DNA of 64,000 nucleotides, taken from Geodermatophilaceae bacterium URHA0031 (GTDB lineage: Bacteria; Actinomycetota; Actinomycetes; Mycobacteriales; Geodermatophilaceae). Shown in pieces: positions 17,942 through 27,699 of this stretch; positions within the stretch are counted from its first letter, which is position 1; every line of letters begins with the position of its first letter. The position numbers and the translations under genes were made by a program. A model generated the notes under the pieces. That model was not told where the DNA came from. It saw nothing but the letters and a program-made list of their open reading frames with translations, and searched no databases. The stretch covers positions 186,001 through 250,000 of the forward strand of contig JHVP01000007.1 of the NCBI GenBank assembly GCA_000620205.1, read 5' to 3'.

Positions 17942-18466
17942 TCAGGCGGGGTCGGCGAGGTGGTGGAGCAGGGTCTCGCCGATGTCCCGCAGCGCCTCGA
18001 CCTGCGCCGGGCTCAGCTGGTCGAACAGGTGCGTGCGCACGCTCTCCACGTGGACCGGCGCGGCCGCCTCGAGTGCGGCGAAGCCCGCGTCGGTGAGGAC
18101 GGCGAGCTGCCCGCGGCCGTCCTCGGCGCAGACCTGGCGGCGCACCCAGCCCCGCTCCTCCAGCCGGGACACCGCGTGGGAGAGCCGGCTGCGGGAGGAC
18201 AGGCACCGGTCGGCGAGCTCGCTCATCCGCAGCGACCGGCCCTCGGTCTCCGACAGCTGGACCAGGATCTCGTAGTAGGCGTGCGAGATGCCGGTCTCCC
18301 GGGTCAGCTCGCGGTCCAGCCGGTCCTCCAGGAGCATCCAGCTGTACATGGCGGCCCGCCAGGCGCGCTGCTCGTCGGCGTCCAGCCACCGGGTCGTCCC
18401 GTGCGCTCCCGAGGACGACCGCGGGGCCGCGCCACCCAGGGGTCCGGGACACGCATCACTGCTCAT
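17942..18466 (-). CDS. MarR family transcriptional regulator
   Basis: A 174-residue winged-helix dimeric regulator. The recognition part is LRMSELADRCLSSRSRLSHAVSRLEERGWVRRQ, followed by the wing CAEDGRGQLAVLTDAG. The C terminus forms the helical dimer interface. It is divergent from the YceI gene with a 90-bp intergenic space, the usual arrangement for a repressor controlling its neighbour. Two 15-bp direct repeats in that space are operator candidates. Confidence 0.88.
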   Translation of the reverse strand: MSSDACPGPLGGAAPRSSSGAHGTTRWLDADEQRAWRAAMYSWMLLEDRLDRELTRETGISHAYYEILVQLSETEGRSLRMSELADRCLSSRSRLSHAVSRLEERGWVRRQVCAEDGRGQLAVLTDAGFAALEAAAPVHVESVRTHLFDQLSPAQVEALRDIGETLLHHLADPA

Positions 18467-18489
18467 GTCGGCGAGGGTACTAGCGGAAT

Positions 18490-18540
18490 ACTCAAGCCTT
18501 CAACTACGCTACGACCCAGCGAAGCAGTCAAACGCTCAAC
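18490..18540. promoter_or_regulatory. Candidate operator repeats between marR-type and yceI-type genes
   Basis: This is the most AT-rich part of the intergenic space. ACTCAAGCCTTCAAC (18490-18504) and AGTCAAACGCTCAAC (18526-18540) agree in 11 of 15 bases and start 36 bp apart. On the minus strand TTGAAG and TACCCT, 18 bp apart, could be the promoter of the MarR gene, overlapping the first repeat. Binding is inferred. Confidence 0.4.
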
Positions 18541-18556
18541 CAGATGGAGGGTCACC

Positions 18557-19117
18557 ATGACCAGCACCACCACCCAGATCCCCGGCTACGTCGTCGGAAC
18601 GTGGGACATCGACGCCTCGCACTCGACCGTCGGCTTCTCGGTCCGCCACATGATGGTCAGCAAGGTCCGCGGTTACTTCCGCGAGTTCTCCGGCGAGATC
18701 GTCACCGCCACCGACCCGGCGCTGTCCACCGTGCACGCCACCGTCGACATGGACTCGATCGACACCCGGCAGGAGCAGCGGGACGCGCACATCAAGTCCG
18801 CTGACTTCTTCGACGTCGGCAACCACACGGTCATGGAGTTCCGCTCGACCGCCGTGCGCGCCCACGGCGAGGACTGGGTCGTCGAGGGCGACCTGACCAT
18901 CAAGGGCATCACCAAGCCGGTCACCCTGGCCCTGGAGCTCAACGGCTTCGGCCCGGACGCCTACGGCGGCACGCGCGCCGGCTTCTCCGGCAAGACCGAG
19001 ATCTCCCGCAAGGAGTTCGGCGTGGACATCGACATGCCGATGGACGGCGGCGGCGTCGTCGTAGGCGACAAGATCTCCGTCGAGCTCGAGATCGAGGCCG
19101 TGCTCCGCGCCGCGTAG
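18557..19117 (+). CDS. YceI family protein
   Basis: A 186-residue protein with the lipocalin-like YceI barrel: GTWDIDASHSTVGFSVRHM near the N terminus, then RDAHIKSADFFDV and LTIKGITKPVTL. YceI proteins bind long isoprenoid lipids in the barrel. Most Gram-negative members are periplasmic, but this one has no signal peptide, as is usual in actinomycetes. Physiological role uncertain; often linked to stress. GGAGGG precedes the ATG by 7 bases. Likely controlled by the divergent MarR protein. Confidence 0.9.
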   Translation: MTSTTTQIPGYVVGTWDIDASHSTVGFSVRHMMVSKVRGYFREFSGEIVTATDPALSTVHATVDMDSIDTRQEQRDAHIKSADFFDVGNHTVMEFRSTAVRAHGEDWVVEGDLTIKGITKPVTLALELNGFGPDAYGGTRAGFSGKTEISRKEFGVDIDMPMDGGGVVVGDKISVELEIEAVLRAA

Positions 19118-19134
19118 TCCGTCTCGCTCGCCAA

Positions 19135-19167
19135 CAGAGCCCCCGCCCGTCCCGGGTGGGGGCTCTG
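19135..19167 (+). terminator. Intrinsic terminator-like hairpin after the YceI gene
   Basis: CAGAGCCCCCGCCC (19135-19148) pairs with GGGTGGGGGCTCTG (19154-19167) with one wobble pair and a 5-base loop. There is no U tract, as is usual in high-GC actinomycetes. It serves the YceI gene and possibly the converging GGDEF-EAL gene. Confidence 0.75.
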
Positions 19168-19188
19168 CTGCGTCCGGGGGGGCCTCCC

Positions 19189-21303
19189 TCAGCGCGGGGG
19201 GAGCCGCTGGTGACCGGTCTGCCGCCGGCCCTCGGCGAGCAGGGCGGCGAAGCGGTCGGCCGGCAGGGGAGGTGAGAGGTGGTGCCCCTGCCCGTAGTCG
19301 CAGCCCACGGCGCACACCCGCGCCAGCTGTTCCGGGGTCTCGATGCCCTCCGCCAGGACCCGCATGTCCAGGGCGGTCCCGAGCGCGGTGACCGCGGCGA
19401 GCACCGCGTCCGGCGCGGCGGGACGCGCCGGACGCGGCCCGGCGACCAGGCTGCGGTCGACCTTCAGCACGTCGGCGGGCAGCGAGGCCACCGCGGACAG
19501 CGAGCTGTACCCGCTGCCGAAGTCGTCGATGGCCAGCCGCACGCCCTGCGAGCGGAGCGCCGTGAACTGCTCCGTGGCCCGGTCGGAGTCGCGGGCCAGC
19601 GCGGTCTCGGTCAGCTCCAGCACCAGCCGCCGGGGCGGGACGCCGGTGCGCGCGAGCGCCCCGAGGACGTCGTCCACCAGCGTGCCGGTCGACAGGTGCA
19701 CCGCGCTGATGTTGACCGCGACGACCAGGTCGAGCCCGGCCTCGGCCCAGGAGGCCGCCTGGGTGAGCGCGGTCGCCAGCAGCCACCGGGTGACCGGCAC
19801 GATCAGCCCGTCCTCCTCGGCGACCGGGATGAACTCCTCCGGCCCGACCAGCCCCCGCTGCGGGTGCTGCCAGCGCAGCAGGGCCTCGCACCCGCGGACG
19901 TCCCCGGTGGCCAGGTGGACCACCGGCTGCCAGTGCACGACCAGCTGGCCGAGCGCGGCCGCGTCGCGCAACCGGCTGGCGATCTGCCACCGGTCCTCCA
20001 GCGTCGCGCGGAGGGCGGGCGTGAAGACCAGGTGCTGGTTGCGCCCCATGGCCTTCGCCGCGTACATCGCGGCGTCGGCGTCCCGGAGCAGCTCGTCGGG
20101 GTGGGTCGGCGACGGGTCGGAGGTGGCGATGCCGATGCTGACGGTCAGCGGGAGCCGGGTGCCGGCCACCTCGAACGGGTCGTCGAAGACCGATCGGAAC
20201 CGCCGGGCCAGCGCCTCGCCGCCCGAGGCGTCGCAGTCCCGGGCGACCACGACGAACTCGTCGCCGCCCAGCCGGCCGACCACGTCGGTGGGGCGGGTGC
20301 GGTGCGACAGCCGGGCGGCGAGCTCGCGCAGCAGCACGTCGCCGGCGGCGTGCCCGAGGGAGTCGTTGACCGCCTTGAAGCCGTCGACGTCCATGTAGAG
20401 CACGGTGACCCGGCCGCCCTCGTCGTCGGCGAGGGCGCCGGTGATCGCCTCGTCCAGGGCGGCGCGGTTGGGCAGCGCGGTCAGGTGGTCGTGCCGGGCC
20501 TGCCAGGCCGCGCGCTGCTCGGCGGTCACCCGGTCGGTGATGTCGGTGTGGGTGACGACGACCCGCGGCCCGCCGTCGACCGGGAAGACCTGCAGGTGCC
20601 ACCAGGTCGTCTCCCGGGCGCGGTCGCCGGCCGGCGTCGCGGCGTAGTCCAGCGAGAACGACGGTGCGCGCCCGGCGAAGACCGACTCCAGCCCCTCGAC
20701 CGTCGCCCGGAACCACGGGTCGCCGTTGGCGGCGGCCGCCCGGCAGGCGTCGAGGTAGTTGGCGCCGGCCCGGCTGGCCACCGGTCGCCCGGCGACCGCC
20801 GTGCCGGCCGCCCACGCCGCGTTGGTGGTGAGGATCGTGCCGTCACCGTCGAGGATCGCGGTGCGGGCGGGCAGGGCGTCGAGCACGGCGCGGATGAGCG
20901 AGAACTCCGCGGCCCGCTCGTCGTCCATCGTGCGGCGCTCGTGCACGTCCCGGAAGAAGACGACGAGGTCGCCGAGGACCGGGTAGGTCCGGACCTCGAA
21001 CCACCGGTCCAGGACGTCGTAGAAGAACTCCAGGTGCTGGGTCTCCCGGGTGGAGCGGGCCGTGCCGAGGGACCGCTGCAGCGGACCCCCGAGCAGGTCG
21101 GGGAACTCCGCCCAGACCGACCGGCCCAGGAGGTCGGCGACCGATCGCTCGAGGAGCCGCTCGGCGGCGGCGTTGACCCAGGTGAACCGGTCGTCGGCGT
21201 CGAGGACGTACACCGCCTCGCTGATCGAGCCGAGCGCGTCGGTCACCCGCGCACGCCACGCCCCGTCGACCACCCGGGGTGGCCGGTCGTCGGGCTGGGT
21301 CAT
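19189..21303 (-). CDS. PAS-GGDEF-EAL protein, cyclic-di-GMP synthesis and breakdown
   Basis: A 704-residue cytoplasmic protein. Two PAS-like sensor segments (about residues 20-130 and 145-265) lead to a GGDEF domain with an intact active site (RLGGDEFVV) and an intact product-inhibition site RxxD five residues upstream (RPTD). The EAL domain follows with CEALLRWQHP, the metal residues of DDFGSGYSS and the EGIE motif. Both catalytic sites look complete, so it may make or degrade c-di-GMP according to the PAS input. No membrane segment. The ATG at MTQPDD is preferred; the frame is open far upstream but without coding character. Confidence 0.88.
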   Translation of the reverse strand: MTQPDDRPPRVVDGAWRARVTDALGSISEAVYVLDADDRFTWVNAAAERLLERSVADLLGRSVWAEFPDLLGGPLQRSLGTARSTRETQHLEFFYDVLDRWFEVRTYPVLGDLVVFFRDVHERRTMDDERAAEFSLIRAVLDALPARTAILDGDGTILTTNAAWAAGTAVAGRPVASRAGANYLDACRAAAANGDPWFRATVEGLESVFAGRAPSFSLDYAATPAGDRARETTWWHLQVFPVDGGPRVVVTHTDITDRVTAEQRAAWQARHDHLTALPNRAALDEAITGALADDEGGRVTVLYMDVDGFKAVNDSLGHAAGDVLLRELAARLSHRTRPTDVVGRLGGDEFVVVARDCDASGGEALARRFRSVFDDPFEVAGTRLPLTVSIGIATSDPSPTHPDELLRDADAAMYAAKAMGRNQHLVFTPALRATLEDRWQIASRLRDAAALGQLVVHWQPVVHLATGDVRGCEALLRWQHPQRGLVGPEEFIPVAEEDGLIVPVTRWLLATALTQAASWAEAGLDLVVAVNISAVHLSTGTLVDDVLGALARTGVPPRRLVLELTETALARDSDRATEQFTALRSQGVRLAIDDFGSGYSSLSAVASLPADVLKVDRSLVAGPRPARPAAPDAVLAAVTALGTALDMRVLAEGIETPEQLARVCAVGCDYGQGHHLSPPLPADRFAALLAEGRRQTGHQRLPPR

Positions 21304-21450
21304 CGGCCTCCGCTCTCTGCAGTGCAGGAGTCCGGGAACCGTACCGCCCGGCAGCCGGCTCCGTGGAGGACCGACGCACCGAGGGGGTTCCCAGCCAGTT
21401 CCCAGCAGGTGTCCGGGGACCGTGCCAGCTCGACGGACGACCGTGTCGGC

Positions 21451-21927
21451 GTGAGCACCCTCGGTCCCTGGGCGGCGACGACCGCACGGCTGCTGCTCGG
21501 CGGGGTCCTCGTCGCCGCCGGTGCGGTGAAGCTGCCCGACCCGGCCGCCGCGGAGCGCGCCGTCCGGGCCTACCGGCTGCTGCCCGAGGCGCTGGTCGGC
21601 CCGGTGGCCTTCGGCCTGCCGGTCGTGGAGATCGCCGTCGGGCTGGCCCTGCTGGCCGGTGTGGCCGTGCGCGGAGCTGCGCTGGCGTCGGCGGCGCTGA
21701 TGGCCGTCTTCGTCACGGCCGTCGGCTCGGCCTGGGCCCGTGGGCTGCAGATCGACTGCGGCTGCTTCGGGGGCGGCGGACAGGTCGCCCCCGGGCAGAC
21801 CGCCTATCCCGGCGAGGTGGCCCGTGACGTCGGGCTGCTCCTCGTCTCCCTCGCGCTGGCCCGGTGGCCGGCGTCCCGGCTGGCCCTCGGCGGCCGTGCA
21901 GAGACGGAGCTCGCAGATGTCCGGTGA
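21451..21927 (+). CDS. MauE/DoxX-like membrane protein with CxC motif
   Basis: A 158-residue protein with four predicted membrane helices and the sequence IDCGCFGGGG in the third loop. This matches the MauE/VKOR-like redox membrane family, in which the cysteine pair passes electrons to a periplasmic thiol protein. Starts at GTG. It overlaps the DsbA-like gene by 11 bases, so the two are almost certainly coupled and form a disulfide-exchange pair. MauE itself acts in methylamine dehydrogenase maturation, but nothing else here suggests methylamine use. Confidence 0.78.
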   Translation: MSTLGPWAATTARLLLGGVLVAAGAVKLPDPAAAERAVRAYRLLPEALVGPVAFGLPVVEIAVGLALLAGVAVRGAALASAALMAVFVTAVGSAWARGLQIDCGCFGGGGQVAPGQTAYPGEVARDVGLLLVSLALARWPASRLALGGRAETELADVR

Positions 21928-22675
21928 GACCAAGCGCGAGGCGGCCCGGCAGCGGATCGCCGCCAAGCGGGCCGCTGAGGCGGCTGCGGCGGCCGCTGCC
22001 GCCCGCCGCCGGCGCACCGTCGTCGGTGGCGTGGTCGCCGCTGTCCTGCTGGTCGTCGTCCTGGTGGTCGTGGTCGCCGTGCAGACCCACCGGACGTCGA
22101 CGTCGGCCGACGCAGCAGCACCGGCCGGCACCAGCGGCAACGGCTACGTGTTCACCGTCGGCCGGGCCGACGCCCCGGTCACCGTGGACCTCTACGAGGA
22201 CTTCCAGTGCCCGAACTGCAAGGCGCTCGAGGACTCCACCGGCAGCACCATCGACGACCTGGTGACCGCCGGCACCGCGCAGGTGCGCTACCACGGCATG
22301 GCGTTCCTGGACACGGACGCGAACGACGACTACTCGACCCGCGCGCTGAACGCCGCTGCGGTCGTCGCCGACACCGCCGGCACCGAGGCCTACCAGCGCT
22401 TCCACGACCTGCTGTTCGCCAACCAGCCGGCCGAGGGCGGGTCCGGGCTCACGGACGACCAGCTGGTCGACTACGCCGCGCAGGCCGGTGCCAGCGGGCA
22501 GACCGTCACGACCGACATCGACGACCTCGTGTTCGGGGAGTGGGTCACGGGCGCCGAGGACCAGGCCAGCAAGGACGGCGTCACCGGCACCCCGACGGTC
22601 CTCGTGGACGGCGAGAAGCTCACCGACCTGTCCCCGGCCGGCCTGACCGCCGCCGTCTCCGCCGCGCAGCAGTGA
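21917..22675 (+). CDS. Membrane-anchored DsbA family thioredoxin-fold protein
   Basis: A 252-residue protein: a cytoplasmic Ala/Arg-rich helix (residues 1-33), one membrane helix (about 36-55) and an extracytoplasmic thioredoxin fold with the redox motif CPNC after YEDFQ. The cis-proline position appears as TGTPTVLVDG. It is the actinobacterial membrane-bound DsbA type that forms or isomerises disulfides in exported proteins. Its start lies inside the upstream MauE-like gene, which probably reoxidises or reduces it. Confidence 0.87.
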   Translation: MSGETKREAARQRIAAKRAAEAAAAAAAARRRRTVVGGVVAAVLLVVVLVVVVAVQTHRTSTSADAAAPAGTSGNGYVFTVGRADAPVTVDLYEDFQCPNCKALEDSTGSTIDDLVTAGTAQVRYHGMAFLDTDANDDYSTRALNAAAVVADTAGTEAYQRFHDLLFANQPAEGGSGLTDDQLVDYAAQAGASGQTVTTDIDDLVFGEWVTGAEDQASKDGVTGTPTVLVDGEKLTDLSPAGLTAAVSAAQQ

Positions 22676-22707
22676 GGGTGGTCGGGCGGGTGCTGGACAA
22701 TGGGGAC

Positions 22708-23052
22708 ATGTCGACCTCCACCCTGGCCCGCGTGCAGACCCGTTTCCCGTCGGCCGCAGCGGTCGCGGTCGGGCTGGCCGCCGGCTTCGGCATCGCGCAG
22801 GGCACCGGCGTCCGGGCGCTCGGTGGCGTCGTCTTCGCCGCCGGCGGCCTCGCGGCCGGCTGGCTCTGGTACCGCCGTCGCGGTGCAGCGGTGGCCGCCG
22901 CGCTGGGTGTGGCCTACGTGGTCGCGTTCGTCCTCGCGCACGTGCTCGCCCTCGGCGTCGGCTGGCCGGCCTGGCTCGCCGTCGGGGTGGTCACCGCGGC
23001 CGCCGCGGCGCTGTCCTGGGCGGTTGCGGACCGGCCGGTGCCCGCCGCCTGA
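22708..23052 (+). CDS. Small hypothetical membrane protein
   Basis: A 114-residue protein with three to four hydrophobic segments (about residues 15-30, 38-52, 58-82 and 85-105) joined by short Arg-containing loops. No family recognised. It starts 32 bases after the DsbA-like gene on the same strand, so co-transcription is likely and a link to envelope redox chemistry is possible but unproven. Confidence 0.65.
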   Translation: MSTSTLARVQTRFPSAAAVAVGLAAGFGIAQGTGVRALGGVVFAAGGLAAGWLWYRRRGAAVAAALGVAYVVAFVLAHVLALGVGWPAWLAVGVVTAAAAALSWAVADRPVPAA

Positions 23053-23196
23053 GTGGGGGACCGGTCACAACCGGGCTGAGGACGGGCCGACGTCCCGTAC
23101 CCTGGGTGGGAAGGTCTCGGCCCGCGAGGTCGTTGACCCAGTGTCGCGCGCCGCAGCGCGCAGACCCCCACGCGATCTCCTGAGGTGCCTCTCCGC

Positions 23197-25086
<1,890 letters not shown>

Positions 25087-25089
25087 TGG

Positions 25090-25147
25090 AGGACCCCGCT
25101 GCCCCCACCGCCCGCGAGTTCGCGGCGGGCCCCTGCAGCGGGGCCGT
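25090..25147 (+). terminator. Hairpin element after typA, copy A of a repeat family
   Basis: It begins four bases after the typA stop. Arms CCCCGCTGC (25094-25102) and GCAGCGGGG (25135-25143) pair perfectly. The flanks AGGACCC and CTGCCCCC, plus GGCC and CCTGCAG inside, are shared with the element at 25937. A second inner hairpin (CCCGCGAGTTCGCGG) sits in the loop. Probable transcription terminator. Confidence 0.7.
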
Positions 25148-25160
25148 TCCAGCAACTGAC

Positions 25161-25205
25161 GGGAACGCCGTCGTCCTCTCGGGGACGGCGGCGTTCGTCG
25201 TTCCC
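25161..25205 (+). terminator. Second hairpin downstream of typA
   Basis: GGGAACG (25161-25167) pairs with CGTTCCC (25199-25205), and the inner CCGTC pairs with GACGG. It follows copy A by 18 bases and makes a tandem terminator. Confidence 0.6.
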
Positions 25206-25447
25206 GGGTGTCGACGACGGCGCGCGGGCCGCACCTGACGAGACGGGTGGTGCGGCTGTGGCGACAGTCGCCGGATGATCACCTCCGGTGATGACAGGCC
25301 GCACCGCGCGGACACCTGCTCCGGCGTTCCTCGTGGCGCGCCGGGGAGTCGCGGTGCCGGTCGTACGTTCCCGTCGCGAGAGGTGTGGGCGGCTGGGGAG
25401 GCCGCACGACACCTGGGGGATCAGTGCGAGAGGTGGTCGGGCGGTCG

Positions 25448-25933
25448 ATGACGGTCCAGCGGGCAGCGGGTTTCCGGAACGGGATCGACGTGCGGGTGCG
25501 GCTGCGCCCGGAGGGGCCGGCGGGGGACGTCGCCGTCGACGGTGCCTGGTGGCCGCGCAGCCGGGACCTCGGGGCCGAGCTCCCCGAGCTGATCGCCGCG
25601 CTGTCCATGCTCGACGTCCGGGTCGAGCGGTTCACCTACCCGGTCGGGGCCTGGGAGCACCCGGTGCAGCGCAAGGTCACCGTGTCCGGGCGGACCGTGC
25701 GCACCGGCGCCTTCCGCAGCATGGACCCGCAGCTGGTCTCGCTGACCGTGGACGGCGACCGGCGGCTCGACCTGCTCGTCGTGCCGCCGGAGGCCGACGC
25801 GCTGACCGGCGTCCGTGCCCTGCGGATGGCCGGCCTGCGCGAGGACTCCGGCAGCCCGCAGCGGGTGCTCGCCGCCGCCGGTTCGCGTCCGCGTCCCGAG
25901 GTCGTCCCCCTCCGCGGCGTCCGCGCCGGCTGA
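25448..25933 (+). CDS. DUF5994 family protein
   Basis: A 161-residue cytoplasmic protein of an actinobacterial family of unknown function. The family block is visible: DGAWWPRSRDLGAELPELIAAL followed by the VERFTYPVGAWEHP strand. No catalytic motif is evident. The ATG at MTVQRA is used; a GTG 24 bases upstream with GGGGGA three bases before it is an alternative. Monocistronic between two terminator-like elements. Confidence 0.7.
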   Translation: MTVQRAAGFRNGIDVRVRLRPEGPAGDVAVDGAWWPRSRDLGAELPELIAALSMLDVRVERFTYPVGAWEHPVQRKVTVSGRTVRTGAFRSMDPQLVSLTVDGDRRLDLLVVPPEADALTGVRALRMAGLREDSGSPQRVLAAAGSRPRPEVVPLRGVRAG

Positions 25934-25936
25934 TGA

Positions 25937-25996
25937 AGGACCCTCCTGCCCCCCACCCCTCGCACGCTCGGGGCGGGACCCTGCAGGAGGGCCGCG
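25937..25996 (+). terminator. Hairpin element after the DUF5994 gene, copy B
   Basis: Arms CCCTCCTGC (25941-25949) and GCAGGAGGG (25983-25991) pair perfectly. The element starts right after the stop codon, as copy A does after typA. Relative to copy A the arm bases CG/CG are replaced by TC/GA on both sides, so pairing is preserved by compensating changes. Confidence 0.7.
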
Positions 25997-26067
25997 CCAG
26001 CACGTCGCCAGGTACGCCGGGAGCGAACCGGGTGGACGGCGGACGGCGTGTGAGCTGAGGTCGGCCC

Positions 26068-27045
26068 ATGCGACTCCTCGTCCTCGGCGGCACGCACTTC
26101 CTGGGCCGGCACGTGGTCACCGCCGCGCTCGAGCGCGGGCACGAGGTCGCCACCTTCACCCGCGGGGTGTCCGGCGCCCCACCGGACGGGGTCCGCGCCC
26201 TGCACGGGGACCGCGACGACCCGGCCGCACTGCCCGCGGCGCTCGACGGCTGGGCGCCCGAGCTCGTCGTCGACACCTCCTGCCAGACCCGCGCAGCCGC
26301 CGAGAACGCCGCGGCGGCGCTGGCCGACGTCGCCGGTTACGCGTTCGTCAGCAGCCTCAACGCCTACCGGAACTGGCCGCCCGGGCCGATCGGCGACGAG
26401 GACGACGAGCCGACCTGGCAGACGGAGGAGCGCGGCTACGGCCAGGACAAGGCGCACGCCGAACGGGTGCTGGGTGCGGCGCTGGGGGAGCGGTTCCTCA
26501 CCGCCCGCGCTGGGCTGATCGTCGGCCCGTTCGACCCGCTGTACCGGCTGGGCTGGTGGCTGGACCGGATCGCCGCCGGCGGCCGGGTCGTCGTCCCGGA
26601 GAGCGCCGACCAGCCGATCGCGCTGGTCGATGCCCGGGACCTGGCGGGCTGGCTGGTCGAGGTGGCCGAGCGCGGGCTGTCCGGCGCGGTCAACACCACC
26701 GGTCCGGCCGGGATGACGACGCTCGGCGGGCTGCTGGACACCTGCCGCGAGGTCACCGGCAGCGACGCGGAGTGGGTGCCCGTCCCCGACGCCGACCTGC
26801 TGGCCGCCGGCGTCGACAAGTGGGTGCACCTGCCGCTGTGGCTGGCGCCGGAGACGGCCCGCACCGCGTGGGAGGTCGACACCACCCGCGCCCGCGAGCT
26901 CGGCCTGCCCTCCCGCCCGGTGCGGGAGTCGGTGGCCGACACCTGGGCCTGGATGCAGACCGCCGGCCGGCCGCAGCCGCCCGCCGGGCGCGAGCTGCCC
27001 GGCCTGCCCCCGGAGCTGGAGGCCGAACTGCTCGGCGGCACCTGA
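26068..27045 (+). CDS. NAD-dependent epimerase/dehydratase family protein (extended SDR)
   Basis: A 325-residue Rossmann enzyme. The dinucleotide-binding motif is LVLGGTHFLGRHV at the N terminus. The catalytic region shows FVSSLNAY and YGQDKAHAE, an atypical YxxxK (YGQDK). The chain resembles reductases of the isoflavone-reductase/mycofactocin-neighbour type often annotated as SDR reductases. Substrate not deducible. It ends exactly where the converging methyltransferase gene ends, with no spacer, so the transcripts overlap or share a terminator. Confidence 0.82.
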   Translation: MRLLVLGGTHFLGRHVVTAALERGHEVATFTRGVSGAPPDGVRALHGDRDDPAALPAALDGWAPELVVDTSCQTRAAAENAAAALADVAGYAFVSSLNAYRNWPPGPIGDEDDEPTWQTEERGYGQDKAHAERVLGAALGERFLTARAGLIVGPFDPLYRLGWWLDRIAAGGRVVVPESADQPIALVDARDLAGWLVEVAERGLSGAVNTTGPAGMTTLGGLLDTCREVTGSDAEWVPVPDADLLAAGVDKWVHLPLWLAPETARTAWEVDTTRARELGLPSRPVRESVADTWAWMQTAGRPQPPAGRELPGLPPELEAELLGGT

Positions 27046-27690
27046 TCAGCTGCGCCGGCGGGCCCGCACGACCTCGTCGGCGTGGCGGTGCCCGTCCCCG
27101 TCGCCCGACCGCGGCCGCTGGGCGGCCACCAGCACCTCCCACCCGCCGGGGTCCAGGTCGGCGACGACCTCGGCGGCGGTGGCGAACCGGTCGGCCCCCC
27201 ACAGGGCGGCGCGCTCCTCGTCGTAGGGGTGGCCGACCCACAGCAGCGTCCCGCCCGGCACCACCGCGGCCGCCAGCCGGGGCACCAGGGCGTGCCGCTG
27301 CTCAGCCGTCGGGTGCAGGAAGTGCGCGGTGACCAGGTCGTACGCGGCGGCCGGTGGCTGCCAGCTGTCGACGTCCCCACGGACCCACGTCACCCGCTCG
27401 GTGACCCCGGCCGCCGCCGCGTGCTCCGCGGCGCGGGCCAGTGCGACCTCCGACCAGTCCAGGCCGGTCACCTGCCAGCCGCGGCCCGCCAGCCACAGGA
27501 CGTCGCCGCCCTCGCCGCAGCCCACGTCCAGCGCGCGACCCGGGGCCAGTCCGGTGGCCTCGGCGACCAGCGGCGGGTTCACCCGTCCGCTCCACAGCGC
27601 CGGGGCGTCCCGGTAGCGCTCCTCCCAGGAGGTGTGGTCGTGGCCGGTCGACACCGGCCCGTGCTCGTGTCCCTGTTCTTGTCCGTGCAC
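27046..27690 (-). CDS. Class I SAM-dependent methyltransferase
   Basis: A 214-residue protein. Motif I is RALDVGCGEGGDVLWLA, motif II acidic end VTGLDWSE, and motif IV YDLVTAHFLHP. The N terminus is His-rich (HGQEQGHEHGPVSTGHDH), possibly metal-binding. The family of small thiopurine- or tellurite-resistance-like methyltransferases is a possible match. It lies 9 bases after the oxidoreductase gene on the same strand, so the two are probably one operon. Confidence 0.82.
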   Translation of the reverse strand: MHGQEQGHEHGPVSTGHDHTSWEERYRDAPALWSGRVNPPLVAEATGLAPGRALDVGCGEGGDVLWLAGRGWQVTGLDWSEVALARAAEHAAAAGVTERVTWVRGDVDSWQPPAAAYDLVTAHFLHPTAEQRHALVPRLAAAVVPGGTLLWVGHPYDEERAALWGADRFATAAEVVADLDPGGWEVLVAAQRPRSGDGDGHRHADEVVRARRRS

Positions 27691-27699
27691 AGGTCCTCC

